A stretch of DNA of 22,297 nucleotides from an uncultured Clostridia bacterium (GTDB lineage: Bacteria; Bacillota; Clostridia; TANB77; CAG-508), in NCBI GenBank assembly GCA_934149165.1, contig CAKPDY010000024.1, forward strand, positions 1 to 22,297, in the 5' to 3' direction. Each line of letters begins with the position of its first letter. Positions within the stretch are counted from its first letter, which is position 1. A model generated the notes under the pieces. That model did no database searches and was not told the DNA's origin. It saw only the letters and a program-made list of their open reading frames with translations. This document shows, in pieces, positions 8,201-16,276 of the stretch. Both the position numbers and the translations under genes were made by a program.

Positions 8201-11200
8201 TGTGAATTTTACACCATTTTTAAATATAGTTTTATTATCTGGATTTATTTTTTTAATTTTTAAATTGTAAGCACCTTCAATTTTAGGATTTTCTACTGTT
8301 ATTTTAATTAAGTTTTTAGAAGTTATTTGTGCAATTATTTTTATTTTTTGTCCATTTTCTAAAGTTTTTTCTACAACATATCTATAACTTTTACCAACTT
8401 TTTCTTTTATAGCTTTTGTGTTTCCAACTTTTAATTCTATATCACTTACAGATTTTTCAATTTCTGTATCTGATTTTTTAGTTTCTTTCTTCTTAACTGT
8501 TAATACTATTTTCTCATTTTCATTTAATCCCATATAATATCCTGGATTGTTTCCAATATCTTTTTCTGTAATAGTAAATGTATCTGATTTAGAAACATCT
8601 CCAATTGTAATTGAAGTACCAACTTGTACAGCCTTTGTTTTATCTGTTATTACATCTTCTTCTTTTTCTGAGTCATTAACAATTGATCTTACATTAAATG
8701 TTACTCCACCTAATAGTGTTCCATCAGTTCCTTTTTTTACAAGTTCTACATTATATTCTCCAGTTTTAGTTATTTTTGAGTTTTCTACTTCAACTGACAT
8801 TTCGTTTTCACCTATTTCTATACTTTTTGCATTTGTAAGATCTGTTGGTTGGTTTGTAGTGTCTAATATAAAGTTCTTTTTATCTGCTGATAATACAGAT
8901 TTTGCTGTAAATACTATTGGACCTTTTATTGGAATATAATCTTCTGATGGTGCTTGTGTTTCTTCTATTGTTACTTTATATTCTTTTTCTGCTGATGCAA
9001 TTTCAAGATCTGATATTTCTATTTTACCTTTTTCATTTGTTTCTAAATCTTCTTTATAATATATATCTTTTGTTCCGTCATTAATTTTTACAGTGAATTT
9101 TGCACCGCTTAATGTTGTAGTTGATCCTTTTTCATATTTTGTTAAATTTAGGCCAAATTTTCCTGTTGCTTTTGGATTTTCTACTGTTAGAATTATCATT
9201 GGACCATTTATTCTAGCACTTACATTTACATCTTTTCCATCAACATTAACAGTTACAAGCTTTATTTTATTACCATATGAATCCTCTGATTCTATTTCTT
9301 CATTTTCTCCTACTTTTAATGATATATTATCTATTGAATTTGTAGTTGTAACTCCATCAGGTGATGTATCAGATTTTTTAGTTACTGTTAATTGTATTGG
9401 TTCTGTTATTCCTGTATAGTATCCATTAATATTTCCACTATCTACTTCCTGTACAGTAAATACATCAGGAATATTAATATTAGTTTTAGTTATTTGTACT
9501 GTACCACCAACTGTTACATATCTGTTTGTTGATTCAAGTTCTCCTAAATCTGTTGCCTCTGTTGCACCATCAACTTGCATTGTAGCGTTAAATTTAAAAC
9601 CACTCATAACTTTCTGAGTATCTGCAGCTTTTTTTACTAATCTTACTTGATAATATCCACTTTCTTCTGTTTTAGTATTTTCAACATCAACTGTTATTTT
9701 ATTATTTTCTATTAATACTTGTCTAGCATTTGCAACTTGTGGTGTATTTTCTTCTAATACATAGTTTCCATCATCACCCAGTTTAGATTTTGCTGTAAAT
9801 TCAATATCATTACTTTTTACATATCCAAATGGTGCTTCTTTTTCTTCAATTTTTACTGTGTATTCTATTCCTTCTTTTTCAATTTCAATACCTTCAGTTT
9901 CTATTTCACCTTTTGAATTTGTTGATAAACCATTACCAGTATATATTTCATTTCCAGCATTATCAGTAATTGATATGTTAAATACCGCACCTTCTAGTAA
10001 TGTATTTTGTGAATCTTTTTCATATTTTACTAATTTTAATTTAAAGTTTCCTGATTTTTCTTCATTAGGTATTTTTATTGTTATATTACCAGTATTTTCA
10101 TTTATTTCTAATTTTACATTAGAATTATCTGGTGTTATTGTTGTATTAGCTTTATCTATTTTATATAATCCATTTTCATATTTTTTAGCAACCTTCAAAG
10201 TAATTTTACCTTCGAATTTATTATATCCTGCTGGAGCTTCTGTTTCTTCAATTGTATATGTATCTGTTATATAATCATTTTCATTGTATTTGCCTACATT
10301 ACTTCCTGATATCTGAATATTTTTTGCAATATTTGCTATACCATCTACAGTATCAATATCAACTCTACCTATGTCTCGCTTATTTAATGTAATTTCGCCA
10401 TTTTCAGTATTAATTATCTTATTACAAAATGTTTTATCAATACAAAATCTCGCAGTATCTTTTATTACATTTCCTTTTGAATCAACTTTTTCAATATTAA
10501 CACTATAAAATCCTCTTCCAACAGCAACAGTATCAAAGTCATCATCATCTTCTTCTCCTGGGTAATATTCAACATTATTATCACTCTCAACACCTTTATC
10601 CTTATACCAAGTATCTAAATTTAAATCATCTTTTATTGTGTCTGGTTTTGAGTCTCTATCTTCATTAGATTCATTTTTTTCTTGTATAACAAAATCTCCA
10701 TCTTTGTTTATAATTCCTCTAACATCATCTGTTATTTCAGCTCTATTTGTTAATAGTTTTGTTTTTCCTGTTATACCTTCAAATGCTGTATCTTCAATTA
10801 AACATCTTACTTCAACAAGTTGATTATCAATTAATTTTTCATTATTAGGTACTCTAATTAAATATGAACCACTCGCCCATATACTTGTTGTTGTACCACC
10901 AAAATTAGCTGAATTTTGCCAGTTATCTGAAAGTCCACAATCTAAAAATAAGTACTTATTGCCTTCTTTTTTATAAAATATGTTAGTATGGTGCATACCA
11001 TCTGAACAACCATTACGTACAATTACATCTCCAGGTTGTAAAAAATCATTTCCATTGTTTAAGCTTGAATCATCTTCAAAGCTACTTCCATTATATTTTT
11101 TAATTGTACCATTGTCATTATAATAAACTTCTAATCCATATCCATAATATGTGCCATTTTCACAATTTTCTTTCATTGTAAATGTATTTTGTTGTGTAGC

Positions 11201-14200
11201 AAATTGCTCATATCCTGCTTTCCATAATGCTGCACTTACAAATGATGAACTATCAATTCCTGAAATGTTTGGGGCATTTATATATATATCTTCACTACTT
11301 TTTCCACCTACATCACTATATGGAACATTTGAACCACATAATCTTTTATATATATCTTCAGCATATACTACAACTGGTGACGTTTCTTTTGTGTATATAA
11401 AATTATCTATACTTCCGCCAGGAATAACTTTTTCACCATTATATTTTATTACTATTTTTCCATTATCAATATCAGATTTATTTGTATCTACCTCATATCC
11501 AGCACCTGCTATATCTATAAATTTTAAACCTTTTGGTAAATAATCTGTAATTTCACTTGCATATCCTGCATAATCCAATTTTTTGCCTTCATTATATACC
11601 CTAATTTGGTATGTAACAATATCTCCTACACATGCTTTTACTTTATTTTTTGGATGATAATATTCTGCTGTATTATCTTGATTTAATTTAAGTTTTGAAT
11701 AACTATTTATTTGTGGAATTCTATTACTATAATCTTGTTCCTCTCTGCCAGAATAATTTGATGGTGTTACTTTTACAATATTTTTTCTTAATGCCAAATC
11801 GAATTCTCTTTTTCTTTCTTCTACAATTAATCTTTCAAAATCATCATCATCTTCAAATTTTTTAGCTTCATCATCTTCATTTTCATTACTATCATCATAA
11901 TTATAATTAGTAATATTTTTATCAACAAATGATAAATCATGTGATGATTGTTCTAACAATCCAATTTTTTGTTTATATTTTTCAATTGATGGAACTGTAC
12001 TACAACCCGAATCAATATCTACACCTACTACACCTGCCTCTATGTAGGTTCCATTAGAATCTATTGAACCATATCTAGTTATTGCTGCAACATTTACTAG
12101 TTCTTCATTATCCTCGGCAACATCTGTAACTATACATTCAAACTCTACAGAATATCCTTCTTGTAAAGCACTTTTTCCATCCCATGCTTCTATTTTTTTA
12201 CCTACATATTTTTCATCTTTTGTATTTATTTCTATTCTTCTTTTTCCATTATTATAATATGGAGTAATTCCTTTACCATTGTTAAACTCTGTATCTGCTA
12301 ATTCTAAACCATCTGGTAAATAATCCGTAATTTCTCGTACCTCACCATCTACAGTGCTTTCATTGTATATATTAATTTTATATCTAACTATATCTCCCTT
12401 TTCTACTTTAACAGCTGTTTTATCCATATTATATATTGCATCTGTTTTACCTCTAAATAAATTCATTGCATATATAGAGCCTTGTCTATTAAATTCTTCT
12501 TCCTCTCCCAAAGTTTTTCTTTTAACTAAAACTATTTGTTTTGTTAAACTTAAATCCAATACTTGAACTTTAACTTTTTCAAAGTCATCATCATCTTCTT
12601 GACCTTTAAATATGTGCATTCCTCCATCTAATTGATTATCTTGATTTGCTGAATAATTATTCCACTCATCAGTATTATTTTTTTCTGATGGTTTTTCCCA
12701 GTTACCTGCTGTTGAATCACGGTCTGTTTCAATTTCAACTCTTTCAGTTTCATTTTCATTATTAATTTGATATTTACTTATTTCTGCCATATTGGTTAAA
12801 ATACCTTTTGCCCCAGCATCTACTTTACATTTAATATAAATTGTTTGTGAACTTAATATGTCATTTTCAAATGGAGCTATCAAATCAACTTCATTACTAC
12901 CCAAATATGTAATTTTAATTATGTTGCCCATCCTTTCTACATATTTACTATTTTTATCTGATTCAGAGTATAATGTTACTTTTCCATTTGAACCTTCGTA
13001 CCATACTTCTTGAACATATAGATTATCTGGTAAATAATCTATAATCTCTGAAGCTGTTGCAGCAGTTTTTCCTTCATTAAATATTTTAATTGCATATGTT
13101 ACAGTATCACCTATTTTTAATTCAACAGGTGTTTTATTCATAGTGTATTCTGCATTATTGCTACTTGCTATAGTACTAGTATTAATATTACCTAATCTTT
13201 TATCAATATCTTCATCATTTACTTTTACTATAACCTTTTTTAATGCTAAATCTACACCATTTTCCAAATCTAAACTAAAAGATTTTTCTTCAGTTTTTGG
13301 TGTTCTTGCAAGATTAATTATATTTTGATATTTTACTTTTTCTGTGTCAACTTCATTTGTGTAAAATAATGTTGCTTTTGTAAGTTCCCCATAATTTATA
13401 TTATATTTTATTTCAATTTTACTTTTATCAACTACATTAGAATCTGATATAATATAAAAATCACCACTATAATTACTTATATTTGCAATTATATTTCCTT
13501 GGTTATCTTGTAAACTATAATTTTGTAAACTTTCACCATTTAGTTTTAAATCAAGTGTTATATCATATGAATAATTATTTTCAATTGTAAAAGGTCCAAT
13601 TTTATTTCCTTCAATTATAACATTATTACCTTTTATTTCAACATTTTGGTTTGTTGAAGAACCATCATATTTACCAAGCATATAATCATCTTCATTATAA
13701 CCATATACTAAATAATCATATAAATATGAAATAAATTTCATTGTGTTTTCACAATTATTTATACTTACGTGATTCCAACTTTTATTATAATTTACAGTAG
13801 TCCATAAATCTTCTTTTATAATACCATTCTCATCTAATTCAAATACATCTCTTGGTTTTTCTGTTGTTTGTCCTTCTTTTGCTCTTTGGTTTGTAAATGA
13901 TAAAAGTACCCAGTTTTGTGCAGTTTTTATTAATGATTCTCTTATTTCTATATCAATAGTTTCCTTTTGCCCAGAACCGTCTTTCCATAATTTACTTATT
14001 ATATAATTATATCCATTTTCTGTTTTAACACCTTGAATATAATCTCCTACATTATTAATATTCCATGTTCTACTCTTAAATAATTCATCAGACATTGAAT
14101 CATAAAAACCTTGGATTACATTTTTATCCATATTTTTATAATTAGCAATTTTTTCTATTAAATTGTCTAACATTTTTTTATTGGCATCAGAACCTACTTC

Positions 14201-14653
14201 ATTTGCTCCACTTTCTTGTGCTATAGAATACATATTTTCCAATATCCACATAAAATGTTTGTATCTTGTTTCTCCACTTGGGTCTGAAGTATCACCAAAC
14301 ATTTCCTTTTTCTTTTCTTCATCTAATTGATATAAATCAATTAACTCATATTTATTTGCATGAGCTGTACCAGATTTAACACAATATAAATCATTGTAAA
14401 TTTTGTGTAAATCTGTAAATAACCATTTTGCATTATTATTATCTTCGCCATATCCAAATCCTGATTGATAGCTTCTTCTTTGGTCTTTCCAACCATCAAT
14501 AATAGCATTTGCCTTTACTGGCTGTTGTACATTTGCAATTTCTTCAAATACTTTTTTACTAGCTAATATACTTATTAAATAGGTAGAAACCATTAATACA
14601 ATAGCTAATATTATTATGCTTGAAAAAATTATTTTCTTTTTATTTCCTTTCAT
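5258..14653 (-). CDS. Giant 3131-residue multi-domain surface protein (DUF11 and Cna-B/SpaA-like modules)
   Basis: A stalk-like cell-surface protein, probably an adhesin. Order of parts: membrane segment or signal anchor 8-31; helical, possibly thioester-type head about 75-260; strand-rich linker to 465; DUF11-like modules 1-3 starting at 466, 697 and 951; six Cna-B/SpaA-like modules from 1383, 1536, 1667, 1832, 1966 and 2128; DUF11-like modules 4-7 from 2273, 2506, 2714 and 2928; C-terminal membrane helix about 3106-3124 with a KKYVMK tail. A papain-fold domain (about 1100-1268) is inserted in module 3. DUF11 modules share FDLSLRKYI, GDIVTYTIRVYNEG, DYLPEGLEFV and LTNxAEI blocks and end in acidic EDDDDF or DDDQD linkers. 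The conserved Lys (LRK, LVK) and Asn (TN, VEN) suit internal isopeptide bonds. There is no clear LPxTG: the end reads TVRTGE before the helix. A good ribosome site (AAGGAG, 9 bases) and a consensus promoter precede it; it is a single-gene unit. Confidence 0.85.
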   Translation of the reverse strand: MKGNKKKIIFSSIIILAIVLMVSTYLISILASKKVFEEIANVQQPVKANAIIDGWKDQRRSYQSGFGYGEDNNNAKWLFTDLHKIYNDLYCVKSGTAHANKYELIDLYQLDEEKKKEMFGDTSDPSGETRYKHFMWILENMYSIAQESGANEVGSDANKKMLDNLIEKIANYKNMDKNVIQGFYDSMSDELFKSRTWNINNVGDYIQGVKTENGYNYIISKLWKDGSGQKETIDIEIRESLIKTAQNWVLLSFTNQRAKEGQTTEKPRDVFELDENGIIKEDLWTTVNYNKSWNHVSINNCENTMKFISYLYDYLVYGYNEDDYMLGKYDGSSTNQNVEIKGNNVIIEGNKIGPFTIENNYSYDITLDLKLNGESLQNYSLQDNQGNIIANISNYSGDFYIISDSNVVDKSKIEIKYNINYGELTKATLFYTNEVDTEKVKYQNIINLARTPKTEEKSFSLDLENGVDLALKKVIVKVNDEDIDKRLGNINTSTIASSNNAEYTMNKTPVELKIGDTVTYAIKIFNEGKTAATASEIIDYLPDNLYVQEVWYEGSNGKVTLYSESDKNSKYVERMGNIIKITYLGSNEVDLIAPFENDILSSQTIYIKCKVDAGAKGILTNMAEISKYQINNENETERVEIETDRDSTAGNWEKPSEKNNTDEWNNYSANQDNQLDGGMHIFKGQEDDDDFEKVKVQVLDLSLTKQIVLVKRKTLGEEEEFNRQGSIYAMNLFRGKTDAIYNMDKTAVKVEKGDIVRYKINIYNESTVDGEVREITDYLPDGLELADTEFNNGKGITPYYNNGKRRIEINTKDEKYVGKKIEAWDGKSALQEGYSVEFECIVTDVAEDNEELVNVAAITRYGSIDSNGTYIEAGVVGVDIDSGCSTVPSIEKYKQKIGLLEQSSHDLSFVDKNITNYNYDDSNENEDDEAKKFEDDDDFERLIVEERKREFDLALRKNIVKVTPSNYSGREEQDYSNRIPQINSYSKLKLNQDNTAEYYHPKNKVKACVGDIVTYQIRVYNEGKKLDYAGYASEITDYLPKGLKFIDIAGAGYEVDTNKSDIDNGKIVIKYNGEKVIPGGSIDNFIYTKETSPVVVYAEDIYKRLCGSNVPYSDVGGKSSEDIYINAPNISGIDSSSFVSAALWKAGYEQFATQQNTFTMKENCENGTYYGYGLEVYYNDNGTIKKYNGSSFEDDSSLNNGNDFLQPGDVIVRNGCSDGMHHTNIFYKKEGNKYLFLDCGLSDNWQNSANFGGTTTSIWASGSYLIRVPNNEKLIDNQLVEVRCLIEDTAFEGITGKTKLLTNRAEITDDVRGIINKDGDFVIQEKNESNEDRDSKPDTIKDDLNLDTWYKDKGVESDNNVEYYPGEEDDDDFDTVAVGRGFYSVNIEKVDSKGNVIKDTARFCIDKTFCNKIINTENGEITLNKRDIGRVDIDTVDGIANIAKNIQISGSNVGKYNENDYITDTYTIEETEAPAGYNKFEGKITLKVAKKYENGLYKIDKANTTITPDNSNVKLEINENTGNITIKIPNEEKSGNFKLKLVKYEKDSQNTLLEGAVFNISITDNAGNEIYTGNGLSTNSKGEIETEGIEIEKEGIEYTVKIEEKEAPFGYVKSNDIEFTAKSKLGDDGNYVLEENTPQVANARQVLIENNKITVDVENTKTEESGYYQVRLVKKAADTQKVMSGFKFNATMQVDGATEATDLGELESTNRYVTVGGTVQITKTNINIPDVFTVQEVDSGNINGYYTGITEPIQLTVTKKSDTSPDGVTTTNSIDNISLKVGENEEIESEDSYGNKIKLVTVNVDGKDVNVSARINGPMIILTVENPKATGKFGLNLTKYEKGSTTTLSGAKFTVKINDGTKDIYYKEDLETNEKGKIEISDLEIASAEKEYKVTIEETQAPSEDYIPIKGPIVFTAKSVLSADKKNFILDTTNQPTDLTNAKSIEIGENEMSVEVENSKITKTGEYNVELVKKGTDGTLLGGVTFNVRSIVNDSEKEEDVITDKTKAVQVGTSITIGDVSKSDTFTITEKDIGNNPGYYMGLNENEKIVLTVKKKETKKSDTEIEKSVSDIELKVGNTKAIKEKVGKSYRYVVEKTLENGQKIKIIAQITSKNLIKITVENPKIEGAYNLKIKKINPDNKTIFKNGVKFTVSSKINDKQQDDRELTLSNSVANYGKVQITKNGQIDEYTISEIYLADKYQGYIKLKNPITIYVVTKEDEQQKVYKVDYASFNKDNKEATTIDVELENGEKREATVQVENNEVTLIIPNIIDFDLSLRKFITKIGDTEINRWQTPEINTDALVDGTKSTAEYYNAKQPLGVYPGEIITYTLRVYNEGKRDGYANKITDYLPEGLEFVTYTKGDGSINDKYEWTVSEDGRTVTTEYLSKANGKNRKTEDNQENPNVIKAFDSNTKELNYCEVQIQCKVSDKLSADTVLTNIAEITEYEDGYSEDYSTKVVDKDSPNKVKLPSTKEEWEKYKNNELNEKYVPGQEDDDDFEKVKVQVFDLSLRKYITGVNDTAITNRVPKFTTNIDKNGNYIYEHTKTPVEVFTKDIVTYTIRVYNEGTTDGYVSVIEDDIPEGLQFVEYKNGDGSINDKYKWVLLDENKAQTDDVTKAKYIQTDYLSKNKETKDGANLLKAFNKETMTEPNSLYVEVQFRVITPEKSTQIIENKAQIMKHSDKDGKDVKDSDSTPGKWVDTDDDQDVEYIKLKYFDLALRKYITTVKTKDSYGNEATNKFDRVPKFKITEDGKYVYEHDKTTVEVCTNDIVTYTIAVYNEGTTDGYASIIKDDIPEGLEFVQYTKGDGSTNDKYGWELLDEEGNKTQDITKAKYIQTDYLSKAKETNAGENLLKAFDIQTMKQPNSLYVEVEFKVNEPETSDREITNYAQIADDTDENGNPVKDIDSTPNEWIETDDDQDTEKVKVKYFDLSLLKWVSKTIVVENGKQSVKETGHTGYENPEPVVKVDLAKTKLDKVTVKFEYQIKVTNEGEIPGYVKEISDYIPEGLKFVANDNPEWKEVDGKVVTDAAKDVLLQPGESTQVSIILTWINSKDNLGVKTNVAEISKDYNSWGTKDIDSTPNNKVPDEDDIDDAKVMLTVRTGEKIMYIGLTVAVIGVICLGVFGIKKYVMK
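5873..7138 (-). repeat. Tandem near-duplicate DUF11 modules 5 and 6
   Basis: Residues 2506-2713 and 2714-2927 are close copies. Both contain VYNEGTTDGY, DDIPEGL, KAKYIQTDYLSK and PNSLYVEV. At DNA level the string beginning TAATCTGTTTGAATATATTT occurs at 6141 and again at 6783, 642 bases apart (214 codons). Module 6 carries about six extra residues near its start. The high DNA identity implies a recent duplication and makes the region prone to copy-number change. Confidence 0.8.
7838..10048 (-). repeat. Alternating A-B array of Cna-B/SpaA-like modules
   Basis: Residues 1536-2272 consist of two module types in alternation. Type A (starts 1536 and 1832, about 132 residues) has KLVKYEK or NLTKYEK, then a TVKIEEKEAP-type Glu motif and a closing VEN. 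Type B (starts 1667 and 1966, about 163 residues) has VRLVKK, a VQEVDSGN or ITEKDIGN motif with GYY, a SLKVGE or ELKVGN segment, and a closing VENPK. The step from 1536 to 1832 and from 1832 to 2128 is exactly 296 residues. The fifth module (2128-2272) is more diverged. The Lys, Glu and Asn positions fit the isopeptide triad known in SpaA-type pilin domains. Confidence 0.7.
10850..11356 (-). other. NlpC/P60-like papain-fold domain inserted in DUF11 module 3, nucleophile lost
   Basis: Residues about 1100-1268 of the giant protein. The segment GIDSSSFVSAALWKAGY aligns with the nucleophile helix of NlpC/P60-type hydrolases, where the motif is usually DCSxF followed by a helix and AGY. Here the Cys position is Ser1135 (codon AGT at 11251-11249, one base from TGT). 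FLQPGDVIVRNG and MHHTNIFYKKEGNKYLFLDCG supply the usual PGD turn and the conserved His (H1221 or H1222) strand. The domain interrupts module 3 between GGSIDNF and LVEVRCLIED, after which the module resumes and ends normally in LLTNRAEITDD. Loss of the Cys predicts no peptidase or amidase activity, so it may serve for binding. Confidence 0.65.
13874..14431 (-). other. N-terminal head region with thioester-domain-like features
   Basis: Residues about 75-260 of the giant protein. A Cys at 91 in YCVKSG, a central helix with RYKHFMWILENMY (130-142) and a Gln at 246 in TAQNWVLL appear in the order known from thioester adhesin domains (YC ... iL.N ... TQ..IW). The Gln motif is not canonical, so a Cys91-Gln246 thioester is only a hypothesis. 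The location at the tip of a long stalk is where such domains are found. Confidence 0.3.
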
Positions 14654-14690
14654 ATTCCTTCGCTCCTTTTTTTATAATTTCTTAATTTTA

Positions 14691-14718
14691 ATTATAAAAA
14701 AATTTTTTTTATTGTCAA
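14691..14718 (-). promoter_or_regulatory. Consensus promoter of the giant surface gene
   Basis: On the minus strand TTGACA (14718-14713) and TATAAT (14696-14691) are both perfect hexamers with a 16-base spacer. The leader to the ATG at 14653 is about 30 bases and contains the AAGGAG ribosome site. This implies strong expression unless a repressor acts. Confidence 0.8.
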
Positions 14719-14934
14719 TCCACTTATTTTTATGTTTTTTTTTGTCATAAAATAAGTTATTACGGATACACAATTTCGCGAATTTAATATTGTTATTTTA
14801 CATTTTTATTACATTTTAGTTTCATTTTTGTAATTAAAATTAAAATTTTACTAAAAAAATACTTAAACGCACTATTTCCCTAAGGTAATTTTATTTACAT
14901 ATTTCACTTTCACAACAACATTTCTATTACACCC
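14719..14934. other. Intergenic stretch upstream of the giant gene promoter
   Basis: I see no gene here. The one feature out of character is TTCGCGAA at 14775-14782, an 8-bp GC-containing palindrome in otherwise almost pure A/T sequence, about 60 bases upstream of the -35 box. It could be a regulator site or chance. Confidence 0.3.
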
Positions 14935-14975
14935 AAAAAAAGAAATTTAGAAAAAATTTTCTAAATTTCTTTTTT
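14935..14975. terminator. Terminator of the AI-2E transporter gene
   Basis: The arms AGAAATTTAGAA and TTCTAAATTTCT are perfect inverted repeats (14941-14952 with 14959-14970), flanked by A and T runs on the two sides, so both strands can form a hairpin followed by U residues. It lies 2 bases from the stop codon of the transporter gene on the minus strand. Confidence 0.75.
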
Positions 14976-14976
14976 A

Positions 14977-16095
14977 TTAATCTAATTTATTTGTTGCACT
15001 TTCTATATAATCACTAACAAAAACCTTTAAAACTGCAACAACTGGAACTGCCAAAAACATTCCAAGAATACCAAAATATGCTCCACCAATTGTTACTGCA
15101 AAAATTACCAATAAAGGGCTAATTTTCAATGATTCTCCCACTATTTTAGGATTTATAATATTAGCATCTATTTGTTGTAAAATAGTAATAATAATTACCA
15201 TCCATATTGCTTGTGAAAACCCACCTGTAATACAAGTAATAATTGTAGCAATAACCACTGCTATTATTGCACCAAAGTATGGTATCATATTAAATATACC
15301 AATCATAACACCAAGTAAAACTGCATATTTAACACCAAGTATACTCATTGCTATTGAAGTTAAAACACCAACAACTATTGCATCTAATAATTGACTTGCC
15401 AAAAACTTAAGAAATATTTCATTTGTTCTATTAAAATATTTTCCAATTTTTTTACATGTATCTTTTTCAAAAATTGCCCCTAAAAGCCTTCTTGCAAACC
15501 CTATAATTTCAGCCCTTTCTAACAATATATATGCTGAAACTATTAATGAAACAAAAAAATTAAATATTCCAGTTGCAATACTTATAGCACCTTGTGCATA
15601 TTTAGTTATTTTTTCCATATTTACATGTTCTGCAATATTTATTTCACCAATATTTTTTATTGCATTTGTAAATGTTTCATTTTTTATAAACGAATCATCT
15701 GGTAACTCATTTATTTTGTTTGTAATTATAGTATAATATCCTTGGAAGTTATTTACAAAATCCACTACACTTCTACATATAATTGGAACTATATAATTAA
15801 TTGTAATTACAATAATTATAGCAGTTATAATATACATTAAAATAACAGAAATTACCCTTGCCTTATTTCTTAAAAATTTAACTTTTTTTATTAACTTTTC
15901 CAAATTTCTTACAGGTATGTATAAAATATATGAAATTATTATTCCAATTATAAATGGCATTATTATACCTAAAAAATTAGCAGACCACTGCTTTATTTCA
16001 GAAAAATTATCTAATGTTTTATATATTATAATAATAGCTACCGCAAATGTAAACCAATACAACCACTTTGTCCAATTATTACTTTTCTTTTTCAT
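14977..16095 (-). CDS. AI-2E family membrane transporter (PF01594)
   Basis: An integral membrane protein of 372 residues with about eight hydrophobic segments. The block FNMIPYFGAIIAVVIATI and the C-terminal YFGILGMFLAVPVVAVLKV are hallmarks of the AI-2E (TqsA/PerM) family. Members export or move small molecules or ions: TqsA affects autoinducer-2 and several Bacillus relatives are Na+/H+ antiporters. The substrate here cannot be told from sequence. A longer form from ATG 16158 would add 21 residues, but it has no ribosome site; the ATG at 16095 has AAAGG 6 bases upstream and gives the usual N-terminus. A GTATAATG near 16138-16143 could be its -10 box, which would put the promoter inside the longer form, though the -35 is poor. 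It is a single-gene unit between two hairpin terminators. Confidence 0.85.
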   Translation of the reverse strand: MKKKSNNWTKWLYWFTFAVAIIIIYKTLDNFSEIKQWSANFLGIIMPFIIGIIISYILYIPVRNLEKLIKKVKFLRNKARVISVILMYIITAIIIVITINYIVPIICRSVVDFVNNFQGYYTIITNKINELPDDSFIKNETFTNAIKNIGEINIAEHVNMEKITKYAQGAISIATGIFNFFVSLIVSAYILLERAEIIGFARRLLGAIFEKDTCKKIGKYFNRTNEIFLKFLASQLLDAIVVGVLTSIAMSILGVKYAVLLGVMIGIFNMIPYFGAIIAVVIATIITCITGGFSQAIWMVIIITILQQIDANIINPKIVGESLKISPLLVIFAVTIGGAYFGILGMFLAVPVVAVLKVFVSDYIESATNKLD

Positions 16096-16191
16096 TATAA
16101 CCTTTGTATAATGTATTTTTAGTAGAGTTTTTAATACATTATACTCTCCCTTCTTCATTTATTATTAAATATATTATATTAAATTTTAATA

Positions 16192-16237
16192 AAACAAAAT
16201 GCCAAAAATGCATATATTCATTTTTGACATTTTGTTT
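16192..16237. terminator. Terminator of the 3D-domain protein gene
   Basis: A 19-bp inverted repeat with one mismatch (16192-16210 with 16219-16237) closes an 8-base loop. It lies 40 bases after the stop codon on the minus strand and is followed there by TTTTATTAAAATTT. Confidence 0.75.
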
Positions 16238-16276
16238 ATTACGCTTATTTAGCCTTTTCGTCTTGTAAATTATTTT

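Noticed and set aside
5873..10048. Repeated blocks considered as a CRISPR array or satellite DNA
   Set aside because: Repeat units are hundreds of bases long, keep one reading frame and encode diverged protein modules; there are no short identical repeats with unique spacers and no cas genes.
8547..10274. Long plus-strand open frames opposite the giant gene (for example 8547-8939 and 9858-10274)
   Set aside because: They lie entirely antisense to the module array, have no ribosome sites, and their Ser/Phe/Val-rich composition is what antisense reading of these codons produces.
14977..16095. Naming the AI-2E family gene as an autoinducer-2 exporter
   Set aside because: The family includes ion antiporters and other exporters; no luxS or other quorum-sensing gene is in the window to support that substrate.
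16096..16158. Longer start for the AI-2E transporter at 16158
   Set aside because: No ribosome site precedes it, and the added 21 residues are unlike family N-termini; the ATG at 16095 has AAAGG at 6 bases.
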